From positions 35,283-99,282 of the forward strand of contig JAEKDP010000012.1 of NCBI GenBank assembly GCA_016521575.1: 64,000 nucleotides of DNA, written 5' to 3'. Below, in pieces: positions 23,879 to 32,410 of this stretch. Under the pieces are notes generated by a model, which saw only the letters and a list, made by a program, of their open reading frames with translations, had not been told where the DNA came from and did no database searches. Origin of the DNA: Rhodobacteraceae bacterium F11138. Lineage in GTDB: Bacteria; Pseudomonadota; Alphaproteobacteria; Rhodobacterales; Rhodobacteraceae. The first letter of the stretch is position 1; each line of letters opens with the position of its first letter. Position numbers and translations under genes: made by a program.

Positions 23879-26536
23879 ATGCCTGATACCCTTGCCGATG
23901 ACGTATTCGGCCTTGGCACTTCCGGCGCAGCATCTGCCTTTTTCGTGGTGTCGGTCTCGGGCTTGACCACCAGCCCGACCTATGGCCAGACAGCACAGAT
24001 CGGTACACCGCTCTATGCATCCGCACATCATTTTTCCGATGCCGCCCCTTCATCTGTGACCTGGCAGTGGCACAATAGCACCGGCGAGATCGCCGGTGCG
24101 ACGAGCGCGGCATACACGCCGGCCCCGGGTGACAATCTGGAAAACATCTATCCGGAAGCGACTCCGCTCGGACCCTACGCCTCGCAGAATGGGCCGGCCT
24201 ATACCGTTCGCTTCGCCGCGCCCATGGTGGCGGGAGTATTGCCCGATGCCAGCTATTCCGTCGGCACCGGGAACAAGACGGTTATGGCGGCCTCCGGTTT
24301 CTCGGGTGAAAATCTGACCTATGGGCTCCAGACCGATATTCCCGGAGTGACCCTCGACAGCGGTACGGGAATCGTGACCGTTCCGACTTTGGCAGAGGTT
24401 AGCGGTACAGTCACGGTCACGGCGATCAATAGCGGTGGTACGGCCCAGAGCGCATTCGAAGTCGAGGTGATCGATGATGTGGTGACGGGTCCGCCATTCA
24501 CGGTCGATGTCGGGGGCTTGACGGATGGCATCGCACGGATCGGCTCGACGGTGTCAGCGGAAATCATGTGGAACATTCCGGCCGGCGAGATCCTGCGTTA
24601 CCGTTGGCGGAGCAACGGAGAGGTGATCCGGGGTGCAAGGTCGCGGACGTATCTGGTGGACGAGGCCTATGATGCGACCAAGCTGTCAGTCACCATCACG
24701 ACTGTAGAGGATGGCGCGAAAACCACTGCCCGGTATCCGGTTCAATATGAGGCGCCCGTGGCGGCTGGAAACCTGCCGGCAAAGTCATTTGACACCGGCA
24801 GCGGTGCGCAGACGGTCAATGCTGCACCAGATTTCACCGGCTCTGGGCTTGCCTACAGCGTTGACAGTGCGATTGCCGGTGTGACCATCGATAGCGGCAC
24901 CGGTATCGTGACGATCCCGACTTTGGCGGTAGCCAGCGGTACGGTCACGGTCACGGCCGCCAATAGCGGTGGTGCGGCGCAGAGCACATTCGATGTATCG
25001 ATCGCACATCCTCAGACCGTTCCCGACAGGATGCCCGCACCGACGGTCACGGCCGCAGGGCCAACGTCGCTGCAGGTCGATCTGGGAGCGGCCCCACAGG
25101 ATGGCGGCAGCCCGATCACCTCATACGATCTGAGTTGGCGTGAGGAAAACGGGGCCTATGCGGACATCACAGGTGTTTCCGACCCGGCATTTCTGACCGG
25201 TCTGCAGGCAGGTGTCGTTTATCAGATACGAACCCGTGCGGTGAACGCGGTCGGCAGCGGCCAGTGGTCGCCGTCTGAAACCGGCGTGCCGGAAGAAAGC
25301 AGCCCGTCTGGCGACCTGCCGGATATTGTGGCAAATACGGATGATACCGTTGACATCATGGTGGACGAGGGCAGCTTTTCACTCACCGTTTCCGGGTCCG
25401 GTCAGGCGCATCATAACGGCACGCACGGGCCGTTTGCGTCATCCGATCTGGATAGTGGGCCGATCTCGGTCATGGCGCCGGACACCCGCGGTACGGTCGG
25501 TGTGGGGAAGAGTCTGGAAGGTCTTCCCGGGCTCTGGACCCATCAGGCTGGAGACATGCCGGCCATCACCGGAAAATGGTCTCGCAACGGGGTTGATATC
25601 CCCGGTGCGACGGGATCCACTTATATGGTGAATGAAGCAGACGGAGGCGAAACGATCACTTATGCTGAAACGGCCACGAATTCCGCAGGATCGCGGACGC
25701 GTGCCGCAACCGGTATCGTGATTCCCGTGGCAGCGGTCCCCGAACAGATGGCAGCTCCGACCGTTACTGCGACAGGACCCGACGGCATCAGCGTCTCCCT
25801 GGCTGCGGCCCCGAACGATGGTGGCAGCGCGATCACGTCCTACGATCTGCGTTGGCGGACGCAAGCCGGATCATGGACGGTCGTCACGGGTATTACCGAT
25901 CCAGAGGCCATCGGCGGTCTGGCCGCCTCCACACTTTATAACGTGCAGACGCGGGCGGTGAATATGCTCGGCAATGGTGCATGGTCGACATCGGGCACGG
26001 CGGCAACTGCGGAGACGGGAGGCGGTTCCGTATTTGTGGACACGTTTGATTATGCCGATGGTACTTTGCTGGAAAGCCGGCCGGAATGGTCGGACCAATA
26101 TTCTCTTGGGGGCAGCGTTGAGGTGCGGTCGGGGGCTGCGCAACTGGTTTCAGGCGGAACTCAATGGCTTAAATGCAGTAATGTGCTTGCGCCGGATCAG
26201 TTTGTGGAGGCGGTCGTCACCGAGTCATCTGCTGGTGGAGGCCATACTTTATGTGTGCGGCAGACTGGCCCAGCCAGCTACTACGGGCTTCGATGTAAGG
26301 CAGGTGGCGTTTCCCTGGTGCGGGAGGGTCCAAGCGGCTACACTGAGCTATGGGTCGGTGCTGTCGTACAAGCCGGGGATACGATCCGGCTTGAAGCGGA
26401 AGGAACCACTATCCGTTATGTTCTGAACGGCATCCTGACCCAGACTGTCACCGACAGCGATGTTACTGCCGGAAGCGCATCTCTCCTTATGGACGGCACG
26501 GCAAAAATTGACCAATTTTCTTGTGGAGAACTGTAG
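23879..26536 (+). CDS. Large modular Ig-like/fibronectin III protein
   Basis: An 885-residue, mostly beta protein with a GAGGAGAA ribosome-binding site. No signal peptide or membrane segment is visible. Modules in order: an N-terminal beta module; two copies of an 80-residue putative-Ig/cadherin-like repeat (AGVLPDASYS... and AGNLPAKSFD..., each ending TVTVTA-NSGG); modules of the WSRNGVDIPGATGSTYMV type; two FN3 domains (PAPTVTAAGPTSLQVDLG... and AAPTVTATGPDGISVSLA...); and a C-terminal LamG-like jelly roll (FVDTFDYADGTLLESRPEW to the end). Similar module strings occur in phage tail and surface proteins. The next gene starts immediately after its stop, so the two are probably partners. Function unknown: matrix protein, adhesin or glycan-binding scaffold are all possible. 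Confidence 0.75.
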   Translation: MPDTLADDVFGLGTSGAASAFFVVSVSGLTTSPTYGQTAQIGTPLYASAHHFSDAAPSSVTWQWHNSTGEIAGATSAAYTPAPGDNLENIYPEATPLGPYASQNGPAYTVRFAAPMVAGVLPDASYSVGTGNKTVMAASGFSGENLTYGLQTDIPGVTLDSGTGIVTVPTLAEVSGTVTVTAINSGGTAQSAFEVEVIDDVVTGPPFTVDVGGLTDGIARIGSTVSAEIMWNIPAGEILRYRWRSNGEVIRGARSRTYLVDEAYDATKLSVTITTVEDGAKTTARYPVQYEAPVAAGNLPAKSFDTGSGAQTVNAAPDFTGSGLAYSVDSAIAGVTIDSGTGIVTIPTLAVASGTVTVTAANSGGAAQSTFDVSIAHPQTVPDRMPAPTVTAAGPTSLQVDLGAAPQDGGSPITSYDLSWREENGAYADITGVSDPAFLTGLQAGVVYQIRTRAVNAVGSGQWSPSETGVPEESSPSGDLPDIVANTDDTVDIMVDEGSFSLTVSGSGQAHHNGTHGPFASSDLDSGPISVMAPDTRGTVGVGKSLEGLPGLWTHQAGDMPAITGKWSRNGVDIPGATGSTYMVNEADGGETITYAETATNSAGSRTRAATGIVIPVAAVPEQMAAPTVTATGPDGISVSLAAAPNDGGSAITSYDLRWRTQAGSWTVVTGITDPEAIGGLAASTLYNVQTRAVNMLGNGAWSTSGTAATAETGGGSVFVDTFDYADGTLLESRPEWSDQYSLGGSVEVRSGAAQLVSGGTQWLKCSNVLAPDQFVEAVVTESSAGGGHTLCVRQTGPASYYGLRCKAGGVSLVREGPSGYTELWVGAVVQAGDTIRLEAEGTTIRYVLNGILTQTVTDSDVTAGSASLLMDGTAKIDQFSCGEL

Positions 26537-28981
26537 ATGAGAACCCTCAATCTTTCCGGCTTCAGGGTCGGCGACAACCTGAACATCTCTGTTTCCCAAA
26601 ATGCCATCACGGCCGGGCCTGTCAATGTTTCATCATGGGGCGGCGGCGATGGCGGCGCGATCAGCATCACCACGGACCGCACTATCTTTCAGGTCGCGCC
26701 GGACAGCGTACGGTTCTGGGTTGATCTGAGCGGTGCAGATTTTGACACGCAGGGTCCGGGTGCGGGAGAATTCTATGATGCCCGCATGCACGATCTGATT
26801 TATCTCTGGGACTTTGGTGATGCAGCCAGCGGAGACTGGACCGCGCCGGAAAAGATACTTCCAGAGTGGAAAAACCGCAACGTCGCCAAGGGGCCGATGG
26901 TGACGCATATGTACACCCGCCCCGGCACCTACAGCGCGTCCGTGCTTATCATCGAGCCAGACAGCGGCAAAACCGCCACTGCCGCTTTGGACATTGTCGT
27001 TGGAGACCCGGATACCCTCTATAGCGGGGCAACCGGATCAACGGTTTTCTACAACGAGCATGGCGACAATGACTGGACGTGGGTGGACGCCAACTATCCG
27101 GGTGCAACGAAGGTCAACATCCCCGCTGACGGGCACCTGATTTGGAACAGCGATATTTCGATGGATGGCGTTACAGAGGGGCGGCATGATGCCGAATGGT
27201 CCACATATCAGGACGGCAAGCCCCGGCGCTGTCTGTTCAAGGCTGGATCCGATCTGAAATTCAGTATCGCCTTGGATGGCGCTGATTACCGGGGCCTGTT
27301 CATCGGCACCTATGGTCTGGGCGACATATCGAACGACAAGGCGATTTTGCGGCACACGGGCCTTCTGGATGAGAAAGGACGTGGGATCGGTGCAGGCATC
27401 ATAAACCAGAAGGGCACAGGCTATAGCGGCCAGGGGGATACCCCGCCGGGCGATCTGCGCATCCACGATATTCAGATGTTGGGCGTGTTTGATCCCGAAA
27501 ACGAGATCACGCCAGACGTGGATTTTCTTGGCAATACCGGTTTGGCGATCCGTGCGACGTTCAGGATGGATCTGATGCTGTCACGTGTGGATTTTGACGG
27601 GTTCAGTGGCGGGGTCGTGTCATGGACAATGCCAACAGACAACGGGCATATAGTCAAAGCAGTGCATCTGCATCTGGATGATTGCACGAATACAAATTTC
27701 GGCGCGTATTCGATCTATCCGTCGGGCGCGACAACGAATCCCAAAAGTACATTCTCGGTCACTGGATGCCGGATCGCACAGAATCCTCTTGGCCTGGAAT
27801 ATGACGGCACCAGATCGCCAATCCGTGACGGCAGTATCCCGAATGTGCACATGCGCGGAAATGACATGTTCCACACCATCAGCACTTATACGCATGTGAA
27901 GGTGGCCAATACGCCGCGGGAAAACGGTTACATTGTCAACATTCACTCAAATTCGTTCGAGGGAGGATACCAGGCCGTCATTATCGCGGGCAATGTAGAG
28001 TCGAGCAAAGGCAGCGATCCTGGAAAATTGCCCAATACCAGCGGGACATCCCCGGTTCTGAACGTGGTGATCGACGGCAATATCCACATTGCGGATTACG
28101 GCACAAAAATGTCTTACTACACGCAGGCAAGCGGTTATACGCTGCGCAATAACCTGACAGTGGTTTCGGGAAAGGCAGCGAACAACGCTTTTCAGTATTT
28201 CTTTGAGGTCAAGGCAAGAGACCAGCCTGATTCAGATGGCGGCGCGGAGTATGATCGGACGGTGGTCGGGGATGCTCCGATAAAGATCTATAACAACACC
28301 TTGCGTGTTGAAAGATCATCGGCACAAAATAAGTCTGAATCGCTTAATTCGTATGTCCCGCAGGAAATCAGGAACTGGTCTGTCAATGACGCTCCGAATT
28401 TTACGAATGTGCAGATGCACAACAACCTGATACATATGCCGAATTTGGACTCTCCCGTTACCACCTACGGGCCGCTGACCAGCAATGTCCTGTTCACTCC
28501 GCGCGGGGTTGGCAGGCGCGAAGCATTTTCCAATCACAGCCACTTGCTGACATTCGACGTTGTGGATGGTGCCGATCTGTTTGTCCCGTACTGGCTGCTG
28601 TCGGACTGGACAACCTATATCACGCGCGCCAATATCAAGGAGGCGGATTCACGGCATCGGCTGGACACTGCGTATTTCCGGAAGAAGGACATAACGTCAG
28701 GCGATTTTGAAATGTCGTTCAGCGATACCGGCATGACGATCACGAACCGCAGCGGCGTGACCTGGGAAACCGGAACGTATGTCACGGTGAGGATCGCATG
28801 TATAGATCGGGCTGCATTGGAAAAGCCGCTCGCCACGCCAGCAGACGCGTGGCTGGACAGCCGGCCGGCTGTTGGCTCTGCGGCGCTCGGAGCCGCGTTG
28901 AACGGGGAGGTGTCCTATATGGACATCATGTTGGAAAACCGACCCGAGCCACCCTCCATCGGCGCTTGGGAGGCCGAATAG
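26537..28981 (+). CDS. PKD-domain and right-handed beta-helix protein
   Basis: An 814-residue protein whose ATG directly follows the TAG of the preceding gene. A short beta region leads into a PKD domain (LIYLWDFGDAASGDW... MVTHMYTRPGTYSASVLIIEPDSG, about residues 90-155). A long parallel beta-helix-like section follows (ILRHTGLLDEKGRG, DLRIHDIQMLGVFD, HLHLDDCTNTNFG, VTGCRIAQNPLG, MHNNLIHMPN), ending in SIGAWEAE. Beta-helix folds are shared by polysaccharide lyases, epimerases and phage depolymerase spikes. No catalytic signature can be assigned. There is no Sec signal, so it is either secreted by another route or acts in the cytoplasm. The pair with the Ig/FN3 protein is embedded among polymer genes. 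Confidence 0.75.
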   Translation: MRTLNLSGFRVGDNLNISVSQNAITAGPVNVSSWGGGDGGAISITTDRTIFQVAPDSVRFWVDLSGADFDTQGPGAGEFYDARMHDLIYLWDFGDAASGDWTAPEKILPEWKNRNVAKGPMVTHMYTRPGTYSASVLIIEPDSGKTATAALDIVVGDPDTLYSGATGSTVFYNEHGDNDWTWVDANYPGATKVNIPADGHLIWNSDISMDGVTEGRHDAEWSTYQDGKPRRCLFKAGSDLKFSIALDGADYRGLFIGTYGLGDISNDKAILRHTGLLDEKGRGIGAGIINQKGTGYSGQGDTPPGDLRIHDIQMLGVFDPENEITPDVDFLGNTGLAIRATFRMDLMLSRVDFDGFSGGVVSWTMPTDNGHIVKAVHLHLDDCTNTNFGAYSIYPSGATTNPKSTFSVTGCRIAQNPLGLEYDGTRSPIRDGSIPNVHMRGNDMFHTISTYTHVKVANTPRENGYIVNIHSNSFEGGYQAVIIAGNVESSKGSDPGKLPNTSGTSPVLNVVIDGNIHIADYGTKMSYYTQASGYTLRNNLTVVSGKAANNAFQYFFEVKARDQPDSDGGAEYDRTVVGDAPIKIYNNTLRVERSSAQNKSESLNSYVPQEIRNWSVNDAPNFTNVQMHNNLIHMPNLDSPVTTYGPLTSNVLFTPRGVGRREAFSNHSHLLTFDVVDGADLFVPYWLLSDWTTYITRANIKEADSRHRLDTAYFRKKDITSGDFEMSFSDTGMTITNRSGVTWETGTYVTVRIACIDRAALEKPLATPADAWLDSRPAVGSAALGAALNGEVSYMDIMLENRPEPPSIGAWEAE

Positions 28982-29334
28982 CACCGATTTTTCGGACCGG
29001 ATAAAGGATACCCTTGGAGGATCACTTCCTGATTTTTGCAAGACGAGACCACCCTGCTGGCACGGGGTGGTCAATCTGCCAACGGCAGAGCAATATTGTT
29101 ACTCAAGGCCCATGGTTACCTTGCGTGCGTCACACCGTGCGCTGCTCTGTGGTGGGCAGGAGCTTCGGGGAATAGGTCAAGTGCAATATATGGAAACTAC
29201 TTCTGAAGGGTGGTTTCGAACTTGCGTTGAAAATACCGCCGCGCCGGGAGGGTGGAATCTGGTCGGGGACAGATACAACAGATCCAAGATTGCCAAAGGG
29301 CGTTCAAGTCATCTGTTGGAAAGGAAGACCCAGA
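28982..29334. other. Intergenic stretch between converging genes
   Basis: Visibly AT-richer than the flanks. A 100-codon open frame from GTG 29067 overlaps the acyltransferase end and shows no recognisable motif, so it is not called. Apart from a hairpin at 29048-29071 nothing is evident. Confidence 0.4.
29048..29071 (+). terminator. Hairpin downstream of the beta-helix gene
   Basis: Stem ACCACCC / GGGTGGT with a 10-base loop, about 65 bases after the stop at 28981. No T-run follows, so termination is uncertain. Confidence 0.35.
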
Positions 29335-30438
29335 TCAGCTTTTGGGGCTACGGACTAGCGCCGACTTGACCTGTAACTCGAAACGGGTGATGGAGGCCAG
29401 TATCTGGGTTTTCCGATCGAGGATCGGCTTTTCCACGAGTGTCCAGCTTCCCATTGCGAACAATGCCGACAGGGGTATGGTTAGCGCCATCAGGAGCAGC
29501 GTATTGTTCACACCCATCTCGATATGTAAGGTTTGCATGATCGGATAATGAAATAGGAACACACCGTAGGACAGATCACCGAAGGGTATCTTGGGAAGTT
29601 TCAGCAACCCGAAGCAAACAGTCGCATAGGAAAGCGGTATGATTGCCAGATACCGCGTTTCATATATTTCGAGCAATACCACTCCCAACACGAACAAAAT
29701 GATCATCAGAGTTTTGCTGAAGGGTAATTTCTCCTTGAAAAGATAGATGCTGCACGCCCAGAGGAAGGCAAGTTCAAGAGACCGTCCATTGACATGCAAC
29801 TCGCCACCATCGGGTTGAAACCTGAGCAGTTCTCTTGCGGTCAGCAGGGTTGCGAACAATAGTATTGCGACCGGGAAATGCTTTTGCAGATAGGGAAATT
29901 TCAGCGTCACGAGGGCAATCCCGATCAGGAATATGTAACATTTCAACTCGTAGGGTATTGTCCAAAGCTGGGCATTCACGAACCCGCCATTGAAGACACC
30001 GGGCAATGTAAAGTGAATCTCTCCGATTATGTTGAGGAAATATTTGTAGAAATCTATGTGTGTGAAATAATCTGACAGCGGCAGGCTCGTGTAGATCGCA
30101 CCAAGAAGAGTTGCCGACAGAAACACTTCTACCGCCAGAGCCGGGACGATCCGCAATATCCTCAGCGCGGCGAATTGTGTGATCGAGTTCCGGAAAAGGC
30201 TGCCGAGGACAAGATATCCGGACAAGGCAAAAAACGCCGGCAGAATGAAGTACCAGACGTATGTATTGCCATACGTCCATGCGTTTGAGGTAGGATTGGA
30301 TTCCACGGCGCAGTGCTGAAGAACAACCCCAGTTGCAAGCCCAATCCTTAGGTAGTCGAACCCAGTTGTATGGCCTTTGTTTTTCACAGCCATCTCCGCG
30401 ATGGTCCGGTCAGTCAACTGCTTCAAGAAGGTCTCCAT
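29335..30438 (-). CDS. Acyltransferase 3 family membrane O-acyltransferase
   Basis: A 367-residue integral membrane protein of the OafA/NodX-like acyltransferase 3 family. FDYLRIGLATGVVLQHC carries the Arg and the catalytic His in the first helix, and FILPAFFALSGYLVLGSLF follows as expected. GDLSYGVFLFHYPIMQTL is the conserved late motif. It has about ten helices and no extra SGNH domain, so it resembles the simple form that moves an acetyl group to polymer sugars. It is distinctly AT-rich, suggesting separate acquisition. It is the last gene on this - strand stretch, 150 bases beyond the hexapeptide gene. Confidence 0.9.
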   Translation of the reverse strand: METFLKQLTDRTIAEMAVKNKGHTTGFDYLRIGLATGVVLQHCAVESNPTSNAWTYGNTYVWYFILPAFFALSGYLVLGSLFRNSITQFAALRILRIVPALAVEVFLSATLLGAIYTSLPLSDYFTHIDFYKYFLNIIGEIHFTLPGVFNGGFVNAQLWTIPYELKCYIFLIGIALVTLKFPYLQKHFPVAILLFATLLTARELLRFQPDGGELHVNGRSLELAFLWACSIYLFKEKLPFSKTLMIILFVLGVVLLEIYETRYLAIIPLSYATVCFGLLKLPKIPFGDLSYGVFLFHYPIMQTLHIEMGVNNTLLLMALTIPLSALFAMGSWTLVEKPILDRKTQILASITRFELQVKSALVRSPKS

Positions 30439-30592
30439 TAAAGTATACTACGACAGTGACGCGTTCATTCTGGCTGTATTCGGTCATGCATCGGCTTGTG
30501 ATCTTGTAGTGTATGTCACCATTCCTAATTTTTTGCTTTGATTGATCGTCCCACAAGGCCATCTGGTCAGGATACGGAAAAAAGTGGGTGGT

Positions 30593-31036
30593 TCACAAGA
30601 TCCGGGCCGGGATGCCGACGGCTGTCGTGTCTTCCGGGACATCGGACAAAACCACGGCATTGGCGCCGATCCGGGCGTTCGCCGCAACGTGAATATTCCC
30701 CAGCACCTTGGCTCCGGCGCCGATATAGACATTCCGGTCAAGGCGCGGGGCCTTGGTGCCGGACGTCTGCCCCAGAGTAACCTGCTGCATGATCAGGCAG
30801 CCTTCGGCGATGATGGCATCCTGGTGAATCACGACGCCTGTCAGGTGCGGAAACCGCACCGAGGCGTCGATCATGGCATCCCGGTGGATGTCCGAGGCGC
30901 TGATCACCGACCAGAACATGTGTCCGAGTTTACCCCAGGCACAGCCAAGCCAGGCGATGGGGCCGGGTTTGTCGCGGTATCTCTGATAGCGATGGATGGC
31001 GCGGATGAGTTTGCGATCTTGATGAGCCAGTAACAT
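30593..31036 (-). CDS. Serine acetyltransferase-like hexapeptide-repeat transferase
   Basis: A 147-residue left-handed beta-helix acyltransferase. After a short helical head come hexapeptide turns (GVVIHQDAIIAEGCLIMQQVTLGQTSG, RNVYIGAGAKVLGNIHVAANARIGANAVVLSDVPEDTTAVGIPARIL). The stretch with H-x-x-A-x-I and the closing VGIPAR are as in CysE-type and polysaccharide-locus acetyltransferases such as those annotated EpsB/WcaB-like. ATG 31036 starts 11 bases after the DUF535 stop. An acetyl-CoA-dependent O- or N-acetylation of a sugar is likely; the true cysteine-biosynthesis CysE is longer. Confidence 0.82.
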   Translation of the reverse strand: MLLAHQDRKLIRAIHRYQRYRDKPGPIAWLGCAWGKLGHMFWSVISASDIHRDAMIDASVRFPHLTGVVIHQDAIIAEGCLIMQQVTLGQTSGTKAPRLDRNVYIGAGAKVLGNIHVAANARIGANAVVLSDVPEDTTAVGIPARIL

Positions 31037-31047
31037 GCGCGGCGCCT

Positions 31048-31965
31048 TCAGGTGTCTACGAACGTGACTGCCGGAGCGTCCGGCAAGGTTTCGCACAGCG
31101 CCGTCTCGGTGTCTTCGAGGAATGCGCGGCGTTTGCGGTATAAGGACCGCTTTTTGGGTTTGACGGTGTCCAGATCCCGATGCCCCGGGTCGATCGGTAT
31201 TTCGAAGAACTCGGGGCTGACCTGTTGGCCTGCGCGATCACTCCAGATCTCATCATAGTCAGGGGACAGGTCGGACTTGTTGAAATAGGGATGTTGATGG
31301 TGACGATGCTTCTGCGAGACCGCCAGAATGCGGTTCACACCGATTTGGCGACACAGAATGCGTAGCACATCCACCAGAAAATCCCGCGGGCGGATGCCCA
31401 TGAAGGATTTGGTCAGATCGCGATAGATGGCCAGAGCATCCCCGGTGTTGCGCCCCTGAAGCCCGCCTATGACCGCCTCAAGGCCGCCATTCTGTGCTTG
31501 GTGCAACGAAAATGCCAGAGAATAGGCCCGGAAGTTCCCTTTGAACAGGTTGAGGACCAGACCGCCTTCGCGCATGAACCACCGGGGTTGATCCATGATC
31601 AGGCGCAGGCCGTCATGGGTGCCGGACATGTCCAGGATTTCAATCTTCTTGTCGGTTTCAAACCGGAATACCGGCGGCAGGTTGTCGATCATCCGGTAAT
31701 GATCCAGAATCCGCTCTAGCCGGGTTGGCACGTCCCACCCCGCGCATTGATAGGGCCAGACCAGGGCACCCAGCATTTGTGGCCGGTCGGCCATGATCCG
31801 GGACAGAGCGCTTTGCGGCGGGGATATGAAAAACCGTTCAGCCAAGGCCCTATGACGATGTCCCGCCATGATCATGCGCGTTCGCAACAGCAATGCACTG
31901 GGGCGATATCCAGGAAAGCAGACACGCGCGCATTGCGACAGGTTGCGGGAAAAATGCTGCTGCAT
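31048..31965 (-). CDS. VirK/YbjX family (DUF535) protein
   Basis: A 305-residue soluble protein matching the DUF535 pattern: LVWPYQCAGWDVPTRLERILDHYRMI near residue 60, GGLVLNLFKG, EAVIGGLQGRNTGDALAIYRDLTKSFMGIRPRDFLVDVLRIL, and the histidine-rich SQKHRHHQHPYF before a C-terminal basic stretch. VirK and YbjX are linked to surface or virulence traits in enteric bacteria, with no defined biochemistry. ATG 31965 has GAGG eight bases upstream; an ATG seven codons earlier lacks a site. It is 11 bases from the acetyltransferase, with which it forms an operon. Its role in polymer production is unknown. Confidence 0.85.
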   Translation of the reverse strand: MQQHFSRNLSQCARVCFPGYRPSALLLRTRMIMAGHRHRALAERFFISPPQSALSRIMADRPQMLGALVWPYQCAGWDVPTRLERILDHYRMIDNLPPVFRFETDKKIEILDMSGTHDGLRLIMDQPRWFMREGGLVLNLFKGNFRAYSLAFSLHQAQNGGLEAVIGGLQGRNTGDALAIYRDLTKSFMGIRPRDFLVDVLRILCRQIGVNRILAVSQKHRHHQHPYFNKSDLSPDYDEIWSDRAGQQVSPEFFEIPIDPGHRDLDTVKPKKRSLYRKRRAFLEDTETALCETLPDAPAVTFVDT

Positions 31966-32410
31966 CGTAGGGGCCTCGTGCCTCATTTACATCGTTACCG
32001 TTTGCGGTCCGCATCTGGGCCACCGGGATTGCATCGTTCGGGCCAGAACGGCCCATTGCCGCATGTTTCTGCACGGGATCGTGCGTTCGGGCAAGCAGGG
32101 CGGCATCCCATAGTCAACGTTATGTAAAATAATCGACCCGGTCAGGAAGTTGTCGATGGAAATATGGTGATAGGGTTCGGCCGATTGATAGCTTTCGGCA
32201 TATTGAGCGCCAAGTGGCTGACGGTTTTGGCGTCGGCCAGGAGGGTTTCGGGAACAATCGGTAAACAGGATCGGTCATGGTTGCGTTTCCGATTGGTTTA
32301 GGATTTGTCACATATGTCTGACATTGCCGCCACCGCCTGTTTTCGAAACCTGTGCCGGAGCCGGGTATTGCCGGGGCAGATAGCGTGGTATTCGACTCCG
32401 AGGATCAAAC
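31966..32410. other. Divergent promoter region
   Basis: Lies between the DUF535 gene (-) and the GT4 gene (+), so must contain both promoters. GAGGATCAAAC just before 32411 is the ribosome-binding site of the GT4 gene. No small gene, repeat or hairpin stands out. Confidence 0.45.

Noticed and set aside
29067..29369. A 100-codon + strand frame between the beta-helix and acyltransferase genes
   Set aside because: No motif, no convincing ribosome-binding site, and it overlaps the acyltransferase 3' end.
30593..31036. Cysteine-biosynthesis serine acetyltransferase (cysE)
   Set aside because: Too short, lacks the long N-terminal helical domain, and sits among polymer genes.
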